Below, in pieces: positions 1 to 8,381 of a DNA stretch of 64,000 bases. The stretch lies in NCBI GenBank assembly GCA_025210335.1, contig JAOARY010000019.1:1-64000 (forward strand). Direction: 5' to 3'. Made by a program: the position numbers and the translations under genes. Numbering within the stretch: position 1 is the first letter of the stretch; each line of letters starts with the position of its first letter. This DNA comes from Peptostreptococcaceae bacterium (GTDB lineage Bacteria > Bacillota > Clostridia > Peptostreptococcales > Peptostreptococcaceae). The notes below the pieces were generated by a model. That model was not told the origin of the DNA, made no database searches, and worked only from the letters and a program-made list of their open reading frames with translations.

Positions 1-76
1 ATTTTTAGTAAGAAATGTGATAGTATTAATGTGTAGATACTGATGTTAAAAATAAACAAACGTTGAAACTGTCTTC

Positions 77-173
77 ATTGAACCCTTACATTTTATGTTT
101 TGAAATTTGCAGTGGCTACCAATACCTTCCCATCAACTAAAGCATTGAACCCTTACATTTTATGTTTTAAAAT
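77..173 (+). CRISPR. One-spacer CRISPR remnant or mini-array (30-nt repeats)
   Basis: Two 30-nt repeats lie at 77-106 and 144-173 and differ at one base near the 3' end (GAAAT against AAAAT). They begin ATTGAACCCTTACATTTTAT. Between them is a 37-nt spacer (107-143). Repeat length and the TTGAAC start resemble type I-B arrays of Clostridia. The second repeat carries the change, which fits a degenerate terminal repeat and transcription on the plus strand. No further repeat is seen in bases 1-76, so that stretch may be leader or unrelated sequence. No cas gene is in the window. The spacer is about 46% GC, far above its surroundings, as expected for captured foreign DNA. Confidence 0.6.
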
Positions 174-255
174 TTAAAATAATTCTAAAAAAATTGTACT
201 ATGCTTACATTAATATTTAGGTGTTTTTTTATGTCCAAAAATTAAGACTTATATA

Positions 256-297
256 GAACTCTCAAAACAAATATAATATTTTGTTTTGAGAGTTTTT
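256..297 (+). terminator. Hairpin terminator upstream of the sigma-factor operon
   Basis: AACTCTCAAAACAAA pairs with the complementary TTTGTTTTGAGAGTT and is followed by a T run. It would end a transcript coming from the CRISPR remnant or further upstream. Bases 298-453 are AT-rich with no gene seen. Confidence 0.75.
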
Positions 298-453
298 TAT
301 TGGAATCAAATTTAAATAAAACAGCTCCCAATAACAAAGAACAAAATAAAAAGATAAAAATCAACCTAAAATGATAAATAAAAAAATAAATAAATGGTTA
401 AAATAAAGAAAAACGAATAAATTTATAATAGTAAAAAATTTTTTTATAAATTT

Positions 454-480
454 TGTAACGTTTTTAATACTTGTTAGTCT
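454..480 (+). promoter_or_regulatory. Candidate ECF-sigma promoter (possible autoregulation)
   Basis: A TGTAACGTTT element at 454-463 resembles the AAC-containing -35 box recognised by many ECF sigma factors. A GTCT-type -10 follows about 17 nt after the AAC. It lies about 20 bp ahead of the ECF sigma start, where such factors usually direct their own expression. This is inference from motif and position only. Confidence 0.4.
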
Positions 481-501
481 TATGTATGAAAGGAGGCTTA
501 A

Positions 502-975
502 ATGAGCGAATTTAGTGAAATATATAAATTATATTTTGATGATGTATTCAAATATGTTCTAACTCTAAGTAAAAATGAATTAATTGCTGAAGAAATAACA
601 CAAGAAACATTTTTCAAAGCATTAAAGAATATAGATAAATTCAATGGAAGTTGTAAGCTTTATGTATGGCTTTGTCAAATCGCCAAAAATACTTATTTTA
701 CAATGTATAAAAAACAAAGCAATAATAAAAACTTAGTAGATCATAAAGAATCTAATGACTTAGAGAAGGAACTTATAAATAAAGAAAAAGCATTTGATAT
801 TCATAGGATATTACATCATATGCAAGAACCACATAAAGAAGTATTTACATTAAGAACATTTGGTGAACTACCATTTAATAAAATAGGACAACTTTTTGGA
901 AAAACAGATTCTTGGGCAAGAGTAACTTATCATCGGGCAAAATTAAAAATCCAAGAAGAATTAAATAAAGAATAG
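502..975 (+). CDS. ECF-family RNA polymerase sigma factor
   Basis: The 157-aa protein has the two-domain layout of ECF sigma factors. Region 2 is N-terminal (FSEIYKLYFDDVFKYVLTLS, then the AEEITQETFFKAL motif near residues 28-41). A C-terminal region 4 helix-turn-helix follows (LRTFGELPFNKIGQLFGKT, around residues 116-135). It would direct RNA polymerase to a small stress or envelope regulon. The ATG follows an AGGAGG site at 491-496. The next gene, 19 bp downstream, is a zinc-finger anti-sigma factor, the usual operon partner. The inducing signal cannot be read from the sequence. Confidence 0.9.
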   Translation: MSEFSEIYKLYFDDVFKYVLTLSKNELIAEEITQETFFKALKNIDKFNGSCKLYVWLCQIAKNTYFTMYKKQSNNKNLVDHKESNDLEKELINKEKAFDIHRILHHMQEPHKEVFTLRTFGELPFNKIGQLFGKTDSWARVTYHRAKLKIQEELNKE

Positions 976-994
976 AATATAGGAGGTTTTTTAG

Positions 995-1450
995 ATGAAA
1001 ATATCATGCAATATAATCAAAGATCTACTTCCTCTTTATTATGATGATATATGTAGTAATGAAAGTAGAAAATTAATAGAGGAACATATCAAGACTTGTG
1101 ATGATTGTAAATTAGAACTTAAAAAATATGATATGAAATTAGAAGGAGTGGACAGTATGAATAATGAAATAAATATTAATGAGGCAAATATGATAAAAAA
1201 TATATCAAAGAAATGGAAAAGAGATAAAAAGACTTCATTTCTTTTAGGAACAACAATAGTATCGATAATTGCATCGATATCATCTATAATTGCTTATAAT
1301 GCACATGGAAGTTATGTTGCAGAAGATGGAAGATTAGTTGAGATGTTTGCGTTTATACCTTTAGCATTTTTATTTGGTTTAATTAGTGTAATTTCAATAG
1401 CTTCACTAGTAGTACTTTCATTGATTAGATATTTTGGAAAGCAAAAATAA
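995..1450 (+). CDS. Membrane-anchored zinc-finger anti-sigma factor
   Basis: This 151-aa protein begins with a short putative zinc-finger domain of the zf-HC2 type: Cys5, then H-x3-C-x2-C in EEHIKTCDDCK. A charged linker and two hydrophobic segments follow (about residues 80-101 and 118-143). Such proteins hold the cognate ECF sigma factor inactive at the membrane until a signal releases it. It sits directly after the sigma gene with its own AGGAGG site. The extracytoplasmic part between the two membrane segments is very short, so signal sensing may lie within the membrane or need a partner. Confidence 0.85.
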   Translation: MKISCNIIKDLLPLYYDDICSNESRKLIEEHIKTCDDCKLELKKYDMKLEGVDSMNNEININEANMIKNISKKWKRDKKTSFLLGTTIVSIIASISSIIAYNAHGSYVAEDGRLVEMFAFIPLAFLFGLISVISIASLVVLSLIRYFGKQK

Positions 1451-1480
1451 AGAAAAAATTTATAATAAAATTAATTAAAG

Positions 1481-1553
1481 ACTATCTCAAAATAATAATT
1501 AAAAGGTACTTTATTAAAAGAATCTTTTAATTATAAATTGAGATAGTTTTTTT
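1481..1553 (+). terminator. Terminator after the sigma/anti-sigma operon
   Basis: ACTATCTCAA (1481-1490) pairs with TTGAGATAGT (1538-1547), with an inner AATTAAAAG/CTTTTAATT stem and a following T run. The remaining gap to the next gene (1554-1894) is AT-rich and presumably holds that gene's promoter; nothing else is recognised. Confidence 0.75.
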
Positions 1554-1894
1554 AATAAGCTTTTATAAAATATATTTATAAAAGTTTATTAAAATAATTT
1601 TAATCATGATTTTTTTATTTATAAATTTCTTAGGTCTAAAAATATATTTTTTTGTAACAAAGCATAATACGAATGAACTAAGTTATTATTCTTATATTGT
1701 TATTATTCGAATTTAGTCATATAATGTTTTGACGAATAATAATTATAATAATCTAATTTGAATAAGGAGTTTAAAAATTATTTTTTGCGAATTAGATATT
1801 ATATAAATTAGAGTTGATAAAAATTTTTAGGAGTTTTGGAATTGTAATGTTTTTATTTAAAATTGAATCAACTCATATAACAATGGAGGATGAT

Positions 1895-3415
1895 ATGAGA
1901 AAGAATTTCGTAAGATTAATTATTATGCTGACTGTTATTTTTAGCATAAGCTCAAGTCTTTGTAATCTAAGTTTTGCAACTGATTATGATAAAGAACTTA
2001 CTTTATTAAATGTTGTAAAAACTTGGCATGGTGAAGATGAAACAAGTTGGGAAAGACATATAAGTATAAAAGAAACAAATAATTATGTTGTTTATGAAGC
2101 AGCTATTTGGGATGATTATGTATGCCTTTATAAATTCGGAACTGAATTTGATAGTTTCAAGCTTGATGGACAAGATTATAGAGATCAATTCTTGGTATCA
2201 AGATATGAAATCTCAGGAGGAAGAGATAGTGTTGAGGGAAGTAAAGATATAGCAGAAGCTTTCAAGGATATCTTTAGAATTATGGTTGAAGAATCTCCAG
2301 CCAAACATTATGGAATCAAATGTACAGGACATGGTAGTGGTGAAGGTTATATGTTTACAAGTACTATGAAGCCTAATGATGTACAAGAGTTTTTAACTTA
2401 TGCAAAAGATTTACTTGGTAGAAATATTGATTTTTATGATATGAGTACAAACTGTAATCAAGGTAGTGTTGGAATGATGAATGCATTTTATCCTTATTTT
2501 GATTATGTATTAGCTTCAGAACTTCCTGTTGGTGGTTATGGAATAGATGAAGAGCATAAAAAAGATTTTATAAATGTATTTGATTTTTACAAATATCCAG
2601 AGATTTTTAGCGAAGATATTACATTAGAAGAAAAACTAATAGAATTAGTTAATCTTAAAAGAAAGTCTTGGGAGTATGCATTAAAAGATATGACTAGTGA
2701 TGAAACAAAACAATCTTTATCTCTTTTGAAAATGGATGAATATAAGCCATTATTGAATATGGTAAGAGATGAGGTAAAAGATAAAAATATAGATGATATA
2801 GGTTATAATCAAGATTTTAAAACTATAATAGATAATTTTAACAATTATGAAATCATGGATAGATATGAAAGATTAATTGTACTTAGAGAAACAAATAAAG
2901 ACTTTTTTAATTGGGATGAAAATACGGATGCTCTAGTTGTAAATTCTTTAGAAGATATTTTAGAATTTGATAAATATGATACTAGTAGTGATGTGAATGA
3001 AGATTCTGACATAGATAATAATAATGATTATGAAGATGATAATTATTATGATAATAATGAAGAAAATAATGAGACTACAAATAATGATAGTTCTGATATA
3101 CCTTTTTGGACTGTTGAAGATTTTTACGATATAGAAGAATATAATTATGATATAAATGAATATAAAGTAAAGACTTATTCTCATGAAAATGCATCTTATG
3201 TTTGTATTTATTTTGAATCAGTATATATAAATGGTGATGGAAATTGTCTTTATATATTAGATAAAGATAATAATGTTGTTGAAAGATTTGAGTCACAAGC
3301 TAAGAATAAATGGGTTATAATTCCTGGAGATACTGCTTATATTTATCTTAGTGCAGATCCACAAAAGGGAAGATGTATCTATGATGCAACAAGAGCTGCT
3401 TATCATATAGATTAA
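1895..3415 (+). CDS. Secreted clostripain-like (peptidase C11, caspase-fold) protease
   Basis: The 506-aa protein has an N-terminal signal peptide ending near SFATDYD. The caspase-fold signature of family C11 is visible. The catalytic His is in TGHGSG (about residue 146) and the catalytic Cys in STNCNQGS (about residue 187), followed by YVLASELPVGGYG, which matches the clostripain ASE motif. An Asn/Asp-rich low-complexity linker (about 365-405) leads to a C-terminal beta-rich domain of about 100 residues that may be adhesive. The start at 1895 follows a GGAGG at 1885-1889; the in-frame upstream start at 1814 has no ribosome site. It probably cleaves after basic residues outside the cell, as clostripain does. 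Substrate and processing are unknown. Confidence 0.75.
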   Translation: MRKNFVRLIIMLTVIFSISSSLCNLSFATDYDKELTLLNVVKTWHGEDETSWERHISIKETNNYVVYEAAIWDDYVCLYKFGTEFDSFKLDGQDYRDQFLVSRYEISGGRDSVEGSKDIAEAFKDIFRIMVEESPAKHYGIKCTGHGSGEGYMFTSTMKPNDVQEFLTYAKDLLGRNIDFYDMSTNCNQGSVGMMNAFYPYFDYVLASELPVGGYGIDEEHKKDFINVFDFYKYPEIFSEDITLEEKLIELVNLKRKSWEYALKDMTSDETKQSLSLLKMDEYKPLLNMVRDEVKDKNIDDIGYNQDFKTIIDNFNNYEIMDRYERLIVLRETNKDFFNWDENTDALVVNSLEDILEFDKYDTSSDVNEDSDIDNNNDYEDDNYYDNNEENNETTNNDSSDIPFWTVEDFYDIEEYNYDINEYKVKTYSHENASYVCIYFESVYINGDGNCLYILDKDNNVVERFESQAKNKWVIIPGDTAYIYLSADPQKGRCIYDATRAAYHID

Positions 3416-3562
3416 TATATAAGATAAAAATAATGATTGTGAAGTAAAAAATAAAAGACAATAAAAATATAAGAAAATATAAAATAAATAAAAATAATAA
3501 ATAATAAATAGAAATAATAAATAGAAAAACTATAATAAATAAAATAACCATAATAAATAAAA

Positions 3563-3609
3563 AATACTTTTAAAGTGATGGAATTATTACTTTAGAAGTA
3601 TTTTTTTTA
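3563..3609 (+). terminator. Terminator after the C11 protease
   Basis: AATACTTTTAAAGT pairs with ACTTTAGAAGTATT (one wobble) and is followed by eight T residues. The 3416-3560 stretch before it is A-rich with no gene. Confidence 0.8.
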
Positions 3610-3709
3610 TTAATGCTATTGACATTAGAGTTGCTCGAAGGTTTATAATAATTGTTATTAGATTTTTTATGAAAAAAATAAGTTTTTATTTTAAATTTGG
3701 AGGATTATT

Positions 3710-5044
3710 ATGGAAGGAAATATTTTAGGAACTAAAAAAATATCAAAATTATTTTTAAAATTTTGTATACCTGCAATTGTTTCGATGGTTATAGCAGGAA
3801 TACAGCCGATTATAGATGGAATATTTTTAGGTAATTTTGTTGGAACTAATTCAATGGCGAGTGTTAATATTGTTCAACCTTTTATGCAATTAATAATCGG
3901 TTTTAGTATGATAACAAGTGTTGGGGCTCTAAGTTTTATAGGGCGAAGTTTGGGAGAAGGAAAGAAAGAAGAATCTCAAAATATATTCAAAACTGCAACA
4001 ATAGTTTTGTTTAGTGCGTCGATATTAATGCTTTTGTTTGGTAAGACGTGTAGTGTTCAAATAGCCAGCTTTTTAGGAGCTAATGAAGTATTATTAAATG
4101 ATTGTGCTATATACATCAATACAATATCAACTTTTGCACCAATGATGTGCATTATGTTTTTATTTGGATTTATAAGTAGAGTTTTGAATAATCCTGAATT
4201 ATATTTAAAAGCGACTATATCAAGTCTTATAACTAATATTATTTTGGATTATATATTTATAAAAGAATTAGGTTTAGGAATTGGTGGTGCAGCATTTGCA
4301 ACAGGATTATCATTTTCTGTGGCTTTAATAGTTGTTATAATACCGATGTTTAACAAGAATAATATATTAAATATATATATAGGAAAATTCGATAAATCTC
4401 TTATAATTCCTATGCTTTACAATGGTTCATCAGAAGGTGTTGTATCAGTAGCTGCTGCAATAACTGCATTTGTATTTAATATGACATTTATGAAGATTGC
4501 TGGAGAACAAGGTGTTGCAGCATTTACAACTATTAATTACATGGGTCAATTTGTAACACTTATAATGTTTGGAATATCTGATGGAATAACACCTATAGTG
4601 AGTTATAATTATGGAACTAAAAAGAAACAAAGATTAGATGAAGTTTTGAGACTTGCGATTAATGTTAATTTATCAATTGGGATTGTATTATTTTTAATAT
4701 TATTTAGTTTTGGAAGACCATTGGTATCGGTATTTGCTAATGACAATCAAGCGATTATAGACTTAGCTACATCAGGATCTAAATTATATGCTTTAGCATT
4801 TTTAGTAAATGGATTTAATATAATTTATTCTGGATATTTTACAGCTATAGGAGATGCTAGAGCATCTATTATAATTGCACTTAGTAGAGGGATAATATTT
4901 ATAGTAACTGGTATATATTTATTGCCAATGATTATAGGTATATCGGGTGTGTGGTTAACTATACCTTTTGCTGAAATTATAACCTATATAATAGGAAGAT
5001 CTTTGATGAAAGCAAACAACAAACATCATCAAATGGTTGCATAA
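3710..5044 (+). CDS. MATE-family cation-coupled multidrug exporter
   Basis: At 444 aa and twelve predicted membrane segments this matches the MATE family. The N-terminal half has the typical PAIVSMVIAGIQPIIDGIFL stretch and AxxxGxxLGxG-like spacing (IGRSLGEGKKEE near residue 85). The second half repeats the pattern (DGITPIVSYNYGTKKKQRL). It most resembles the MepA-type subgroup of Firmicutes and would export cationic drugs or metabolites using Na+ or H+. The start follows TTGGAGG. It stands alone between the C11 protease and the toxin/immunity pair, and its substrate cannot be inferred. Confidence 0.9.
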   Translation: MEGNILGTKKISKLFLKFCIPAIVSMVIAGIQPIIDGIFLGNFVGTNSMASVNIVQPFMQLIIGFSMITSVGALSFIGRSLGEGKKEESQNIFKTATIVLFSASILMLLFGKTCSVQIASFLGANEVLLNDCAIYINTISTFAPMMCIMFLFGFISRVLNNPELYLKATISSLITNIILDYIFIKELGLGIGGAAFATGLSFSVALIVVIIPMFNKNNILNIYIGKFDKSLIIPMLYNGSSEGVVSVAAAITAFVFNMTFMKIAGEQGVAAFTTINYMGQFVTLIMFGISDGITPIVSYNYGTKKKQRLDEVLRLAINVNLSIGIVLFLILFSFGRPLVSVFANDNQAIIDLATSGSKLYALAFLVNGFNIIYSGYFTAIGDARASIIIALSRGIIFIVTGIYLLPMIIGISGVWLTIPFAEIITYIIGRSLMKANNKHHQMVA

Positions 5045-5143
5045 TATTTAAATTTATTTGGGAACCTTGTTTTAGAATAATTAATTTGATATAATTTTAC
5101 ATGTGTTAAAAAATGGGGTTTTATTAAAAATGGAGGGGATTTT

Positions 5144-5392
5144 GTGCAAAATCATATAAAAAATATAATAAATAAGTGGGATCCGATTGATCTTTTAGAT
5201 TGTTGTCCAGATGATGAATATAGTGGAGAAATATCAAAAATTGAGAAGATTATTCAAGGTGGAGAAACAGATATTGATAATCTAGCAAAAAATATTTGGG
5301 ATATTTTTACTGAAAATTTTTCTAGTGATGTTTTTGAAAAAGATTTAAATGAATGTAAAATAATAGCCAAAAATTTATTAAACATAAAATAA
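5144..5392 (+). CDS. Small DUF1871-like protein, putative immunity protein
   Basis: This 82-aa acidic cytoplasmic protein starts with GTG after GGAGGGG. The segment WDPIDLLDCCPDDEYSGEI is what I recall as the hallmark of the DUF1871 (YugE) family, whose members are about 80-90 residues long. It is convergent with the secreted toxin gene at 5434-6147, sharing one bidirectional terminator with a 41-bp gap. Small acidic proteins beside polymorphic toxins are commonly the immunity factors, so I infer that it neutralises that toxin. Family membership is moderately sure and the immunity role is inference from position. No signal peptide is present, which fits protection in the cytosol. Confidence 0.55.
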   Translation: MQNHIKNIINKWDPIDLLDCCPDDEYSGEISKIEKIIQGGETDIDNLAKNIWDIFTENFSSDVFEKDLNECKIIAKNLLNIK

Positions 5393-5393
5393 A

Positions 5394-5431
5394 AAAAGTA
5401 TTAGGTCTTTTTTAAGACCTAATACTTTTTT
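5394..5431. terminator. Bidirectional terminator between immunity and toxin genes
   Basis: AAAAGTATTAGGTCTT pairs perfectly with AAGACCTAATACTTTT around a TTTT loop, with A and T runs on both sides. It serves both converging genes. Confidence 0.9.
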
Positions 5432-5433
5432 AT

Positions 5434-6147
5434 TTAATTTCCATAAAGAACTTTTATAGCTTTCTTTACATGATCTTTAAATTCATTTTTTGTATAAGTA
5501 GTAATTAATTTTCCTTCCTTAGATAAAACAGCAGCACCCTCTTTTGTTAAGAATAGATATTTACTACTAGATTGTTTTATAGCTTTTCCGTTTTTAACAA
5601 ATGTCTCAACCATTGATTTTGTAACATTTCTTTCTGACATTCTTTCTAAACCATGTTTAGTAACTTTAGACCAATCAACAGTTATTCCTGGATGTTTAAC
5701 TAGTTTACCTAAATCTTTTATTTTATCTCCAACTTTTGCTACTTTTGTAGCTTTGATAGAGTTTGCTATTAGTTTTTTACCTTCACTACTTTTTAAGAAT
5801 TTCTCTCCAGCTTCATTAAGAACTAGTTTTCCACCACGTCTTGTATAAGATCCACTTGGTAACCCTGGTATTAAAGCAGCAGCATCTAAAACAACCCATC
5901 CGAAGTTCCCCCAACTAGGTTCTTTTACTAAATCTGCTAAAGACCATCCAAACATAGCAACATCGGCTAAATCCCAAATTAGTCTACTTTTTCTACCATT
6001 ACTCAACTCTTCATTTTCTTCAATAAAAACAAATTCATATTTCCCTGTGTTATTATAATCAGCATTACTGTAATCAGCAAATACAGCAACCGTATTAAAT
6101 AAGCATAAAGTTAACATTAATAAAAAAGATAAAAAATTCTTTTTCAT
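5434..6147 (-). CDS. Secreted polymorphic-type toxin (pre-toxin-like region plus small C-terminal nuclease-like domain)
   Basis: The 237-aa protein has a clear signal peptide (MKKNFLSFLLMLTLCLFNTVAVFA). The middle (about residues 55-105, WDLADVAMFGWSLADLV ... VVLDAAALIPGLPSG) resembles the pre-toxin TG region found before toxin domains. The last 80 residues (HGLERMSERNVTKSMVETF, SKYLFLTKEGAAVLSKEG, LITTYTKNEF) resemble BECR-fold RNase or DUF4258-like toxin tips, with His, Arg and Thr as possible active residues. It would be exported by Sec and act on a competing cell. The neighbouring DUF1871-like gene is the likely antidote. It has no large delivery repeats, so it is a compact effector. The nuclease assignment is tentative; export and a toxin-like architecture are better supported. 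Confidence 0.6.
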   Translation of the reverse strand: MKKNFLSFLLMLTLCLFNTVAVFADYSNADYNNTGKYEFVFIEENEELSNGRKSRLIWDLADVAMFGWSLADLVKEPSWGNFGWVVLDAAALIPGLPSGSYTRRGGKLVLNEAGEKFLKSSEGKKLIANSIKATKVAKVGDKIKDLGKLVKHPGITVDWSKVTKHGLERMSERNVTKSMVETFVKNGKAIKQSSSKYLFLTKEGAAVLSKEGKLITTYTKNEFKDHVKKAIKVLYGN

Positions 6148-6604
6148 ATGTATTTCACCCCTAAGATTTATTTTTTGTTCATTTAATATGCATATATGAA
6201 ATTTTTAGTTAATATTAACGATTTAATTCTACATTAAAAGAATATAAAAATCAATTAAGTTTTTTGGTATAATGGGCTATTGAAGCTGTTTGAGTAAGAT
6301 TTTGATATAAAATAAAATTTATACAACTTATGTTGCTTATAAAGTGTTTGATTTTTATATTAAAATTTAATTATTAAAAAAAATAAATATTTATGGGTTA
6401 AAAATAAATAAAAGATTAAAAATAGGATATAATCCAAATTTTATGAGTAAAAATAAAGTCGATTATTACACTTAAATGTTTTGCCGAAATAAAGTAGATA
6501 GATATATCATTCATATAGTTGGACATAATTAACTCCTTATATTATATATAATGAAATTGTTATAATATATTTAATGGATTTAAATTTTAAAAGGTGTTGA
6601 TGTG
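6148..6604. other. Gene-free AT-rich spacer
   Basis: About 450 bp between the divergent toxin gene and the nuclease-like gene. A TATAAT at 6561-6566 sits about 40 bp before the nuclease start and may be its -10 box, but no good -35 partner was found. No RNA gene or ORF with a ribosome site was recognised. Confidence 0.4.
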
Positions 6605-7621
6605 ATGAATATATTTAATAGGTTGATAAAATTATATAATAAAAATGAAAATAGCACAAAACTTCCTCTTGAAGACTATACAACTGAAATATTAGTTGGA
6701 ATTTTGGAAAATAACAAAGAAAAATTGGACTTATTTGTAAATAAAGTTTTAAAAATTAGAGGTCATAATTTCAATATCAAATCTCAAAAAAAATATTACT
6801 TAAATAATGATAGTGATTGCATTATAGATATTATCATAGAAAATGATGAAATTATTTGTTTTTTAGAAAATAAGGTTAATTCTTTTGAAGGAAATCGTCA
6901 ATTAGAACGTTATAAAAATGTATTGCATAATTTAAAGAAAAAATATAATAAAGAAGTGTATTTAAGATATTGCACTAAATATTATGATAAGAAAGAAATT
7001 GATGGAATTGATTTTTATCAATTTAGATGGAAAAATATATATAATTTTTTTTGTAGAGAAAAAAGAGATAGAATTATTGATAGTTATTTAGAATTTTTAA
7101 GAGGTGAGGGCATGGGTAGTGAAGGTGAGTTTAACTTTGATGATTTAGTAGTGTTAAGTAAGATGAATTCAACATTGTTAAAGGTTAGAGAATGTTTAGA
7201 GGATATAAAATATATATTTGAGATGAATTTTGGAAAATCAAAAGAATCGACAAATCAATATGGTATTTGGCGATATAAACTATGTCCATTTATAGAAGGT
7301 CATAAATATGATGAGATTTATATTGGCGTAAGATTTGTTGAAATAAAAGGTAGTATAGTACCATATCTAAATTGTGGATTTTGTTTTTGTTCAAAGTTAG
7401 AAAATAGAAATAGTATGATAAGAAAGATGAATGAATTAATTTCATTTGATTTTGTTAGCGAAAATGAAGATTTTATAGATGGAGAATTTAGAAAACCATT
7501 TTCAGATATTTTATCTAGTGAGAATCATTTTGAAGAGATAGAAAAATGGTATATAGAAAAGATAAAGAAATTAAAAGAATTTATTAATGAAACACCTTAT
7601 TTAAATTGGAATTTAGAATAA
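6605..7621 (+). CDS. PD-(D/E)XK nuclease superfamily protein, possible defence nuclease
   Basis: This 338-aa protein resembles the PDDEXK_4 type. Asp residues in CIIDIIIENDE (about residues 77-87) are followed by ENK within FLENKVNS, giving the D-(x)n-E-x-K metal-binding core, and a QLERY segment downstream supplies the conserved Q of the fold. The C-terminal half (from about residue 170) is lysine-rich and not recognised. The ATG at 6605 is preferred over GTG at 6602, given AAGGTG at 6591-6596. It lies next to the type III toxin-antitoxin locus and near a secreted toxin, so a role in phage or plasmid defence is plausible but unproven. It has no partner methylase in the window. Confidence 0.6.
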   Translation: MNIFNRLIKLYNKNENSTKLPLEDYTTEILVGILENNKEKLDLFVNKVLKIRGHNFNIKSQKKYYLNNDSDCIIDIIIENDEIICFLENKVNSFEGNRQLERYKNVLHNLKKKYNKEVYLRYCTKYYDKKEIDGIDFYQFRWKNIYNFFCREKRDRIIDSYLEFLRGEGMGSEGEFNFDDLVVLSKMNSTLLKVRECLEDIKYIFEMNFGKSKESTNQYGIWRYKLCPFIEGHKYDEIYIGVRFVEIKGSIVPYLNCGFCFCSKLENRNSMIRKMNELISFDFVSENEDFIDGEFRKPFSDILSSENHFEEIEKWYIEKIKKLKEFINETPYLNWNLE

Positions 7622-7685
7622 AAATATTATTGGAATTTTAGAACTAATTCTTATATTTTTTAATGAAATTGATTGATATTATACT

Positions 7686-7761
7686 TTTTTTGTAGAATTT
7701 CTTATCGAAAGAGCTTTATTAAAAAAGTATAATATCCATCCAAGAACTAAGATAAAATAAG
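7686..7761. repeat. Left 76-bp direct repeat flanking the toxIN-like locus
   Basis: Bases 7686-7761 match 8561-8636 at 72 of 76 positions in the same orientation. The shared core includes GTAGAATTTCTTATCGAAAG. The two copies bracket the toxin, terminator, antitoxin repeats and promoter almost exactly. See the right copy and the findings. Confidence 0.9.
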
Positions 7762-7822
7762 TGAAAAAAATCGTTTATAATCATTGTAATGTACACGACC
7801 ATTCTTCTTATTCTTTACTTGG

Positions 7823-8332
7823 CTACAATAAATACTCACTAGCTTTGGACTCCAACTGTTTAAAATCAAAACAACGTTGAGAGACTGTGTCGTTAGGGTA
7901 ATCATATTTCATATAATATAAGTCTTTTGCCTTCTCATTAATCTTTTTTTTCTTAATTTCTCTTAACTCGAATTTTAATAGACCAATATAATAAGCTTTT
8001 TCATCTGCATCTTTAAAGCTTCTAAAATTTTCAATCTCTCCATAATTTACATCTATCAACATACTCTTAGGAACAGGAAACATATAATTTAAGTTTACTA
8101 CTGACTTCAAATTTTTCCCTCTATAAAGTTTATAAAAATCTACATTTTCACGCATCCTACAATGTCTTTTCTTTGGACTTGAAACTTGTGTGACATAAAC
8201 AAAATCCCCTATTTCAAATAATGCCCCGAAAAAAGGTTTGAATTTGTTTGCTCCATAATCAATATAAGGGATTCTTCCTTCGTAACTTCTTAAATATGTC
8301 AAATAATCATCATTTATACTATACCATCTCAT
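7823..8332 (-). CDS. toxN: ToxN/AbiQ-like endoribonuclease toxin of a type III toxin-antitoxin system
   Basis: The 169-aa protein matches the length and pattern of ToxN/AbiQ toxins. It starts MRWYSINDDYLTYLR, then a KPFFGALFEI strand leads to the SSPKKRH motif (residues 51-57), corresponding to the catalytic-loop SPKK of the family. A helical C-terminal half follows. These enzymes cut A-rich RNA and cause abortive infection when antitoxin RNA is lost. The ATG follows AGGAGA 8 nt upstream. The gene sits just after a terminator and a three-unit repeat array on the same strand, the exact toxIN layout. No frameshift is seen and the SPKK motif is intact, so it is likely active. The symbol is by analogy. 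Confidence 0.88.
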   Translation of the reverse strand: MRWYSINDDYLTYLRSYEGRIPYIDYGANKFKPFFGALFEIGDFVYVTQVSSPKKRHCRMRENVDFYKLYRGKNLKSVVNLNYMFPVPKSMLIDVNYGEIENFRSFKDADEKAYYIGLLKFELREIKKKKINEKAKDLYYMKYDYPNDTVSQRCFDFKQLESKASEYLL

Positions 8333-8345
8333 ATTACATTTCTCC

Positions 8346-8379
8346 TATAAAAAAGACTGAGGATAAACCCTCAGTCTTT
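8346..8379 (-). terminator. Terminator between antitoxin RNA and toxin gene
   Basis: A perfect 11-bp stem (8352-8362 with 8369-8379, AAAGACTGAGG/CCTCAGTCTTT) with a 6-nt loop is followed, on the minus strand, by six T residues. In toxIN loci a leaky terminator here sets the high antitoxin-to-toxin RNA ratio. The toxin ribosome site starts immediately after the T run. Confidence 0.93.
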
Positions 8380-8381
8380 AT

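Noticed and set aside
1..76. Further CRISPR repeats upstream of the two found
   Set aside because: At the expected spacing no copy of the 30-nt repeat is recognisable, so the array is not extended.
2960..3296. Minus-strand open frames rich in Ile and Phe
   Set aside because: They are antisense shadows of the Asn/Asp-rich linker in the C11 protease and have no ribosome sites.
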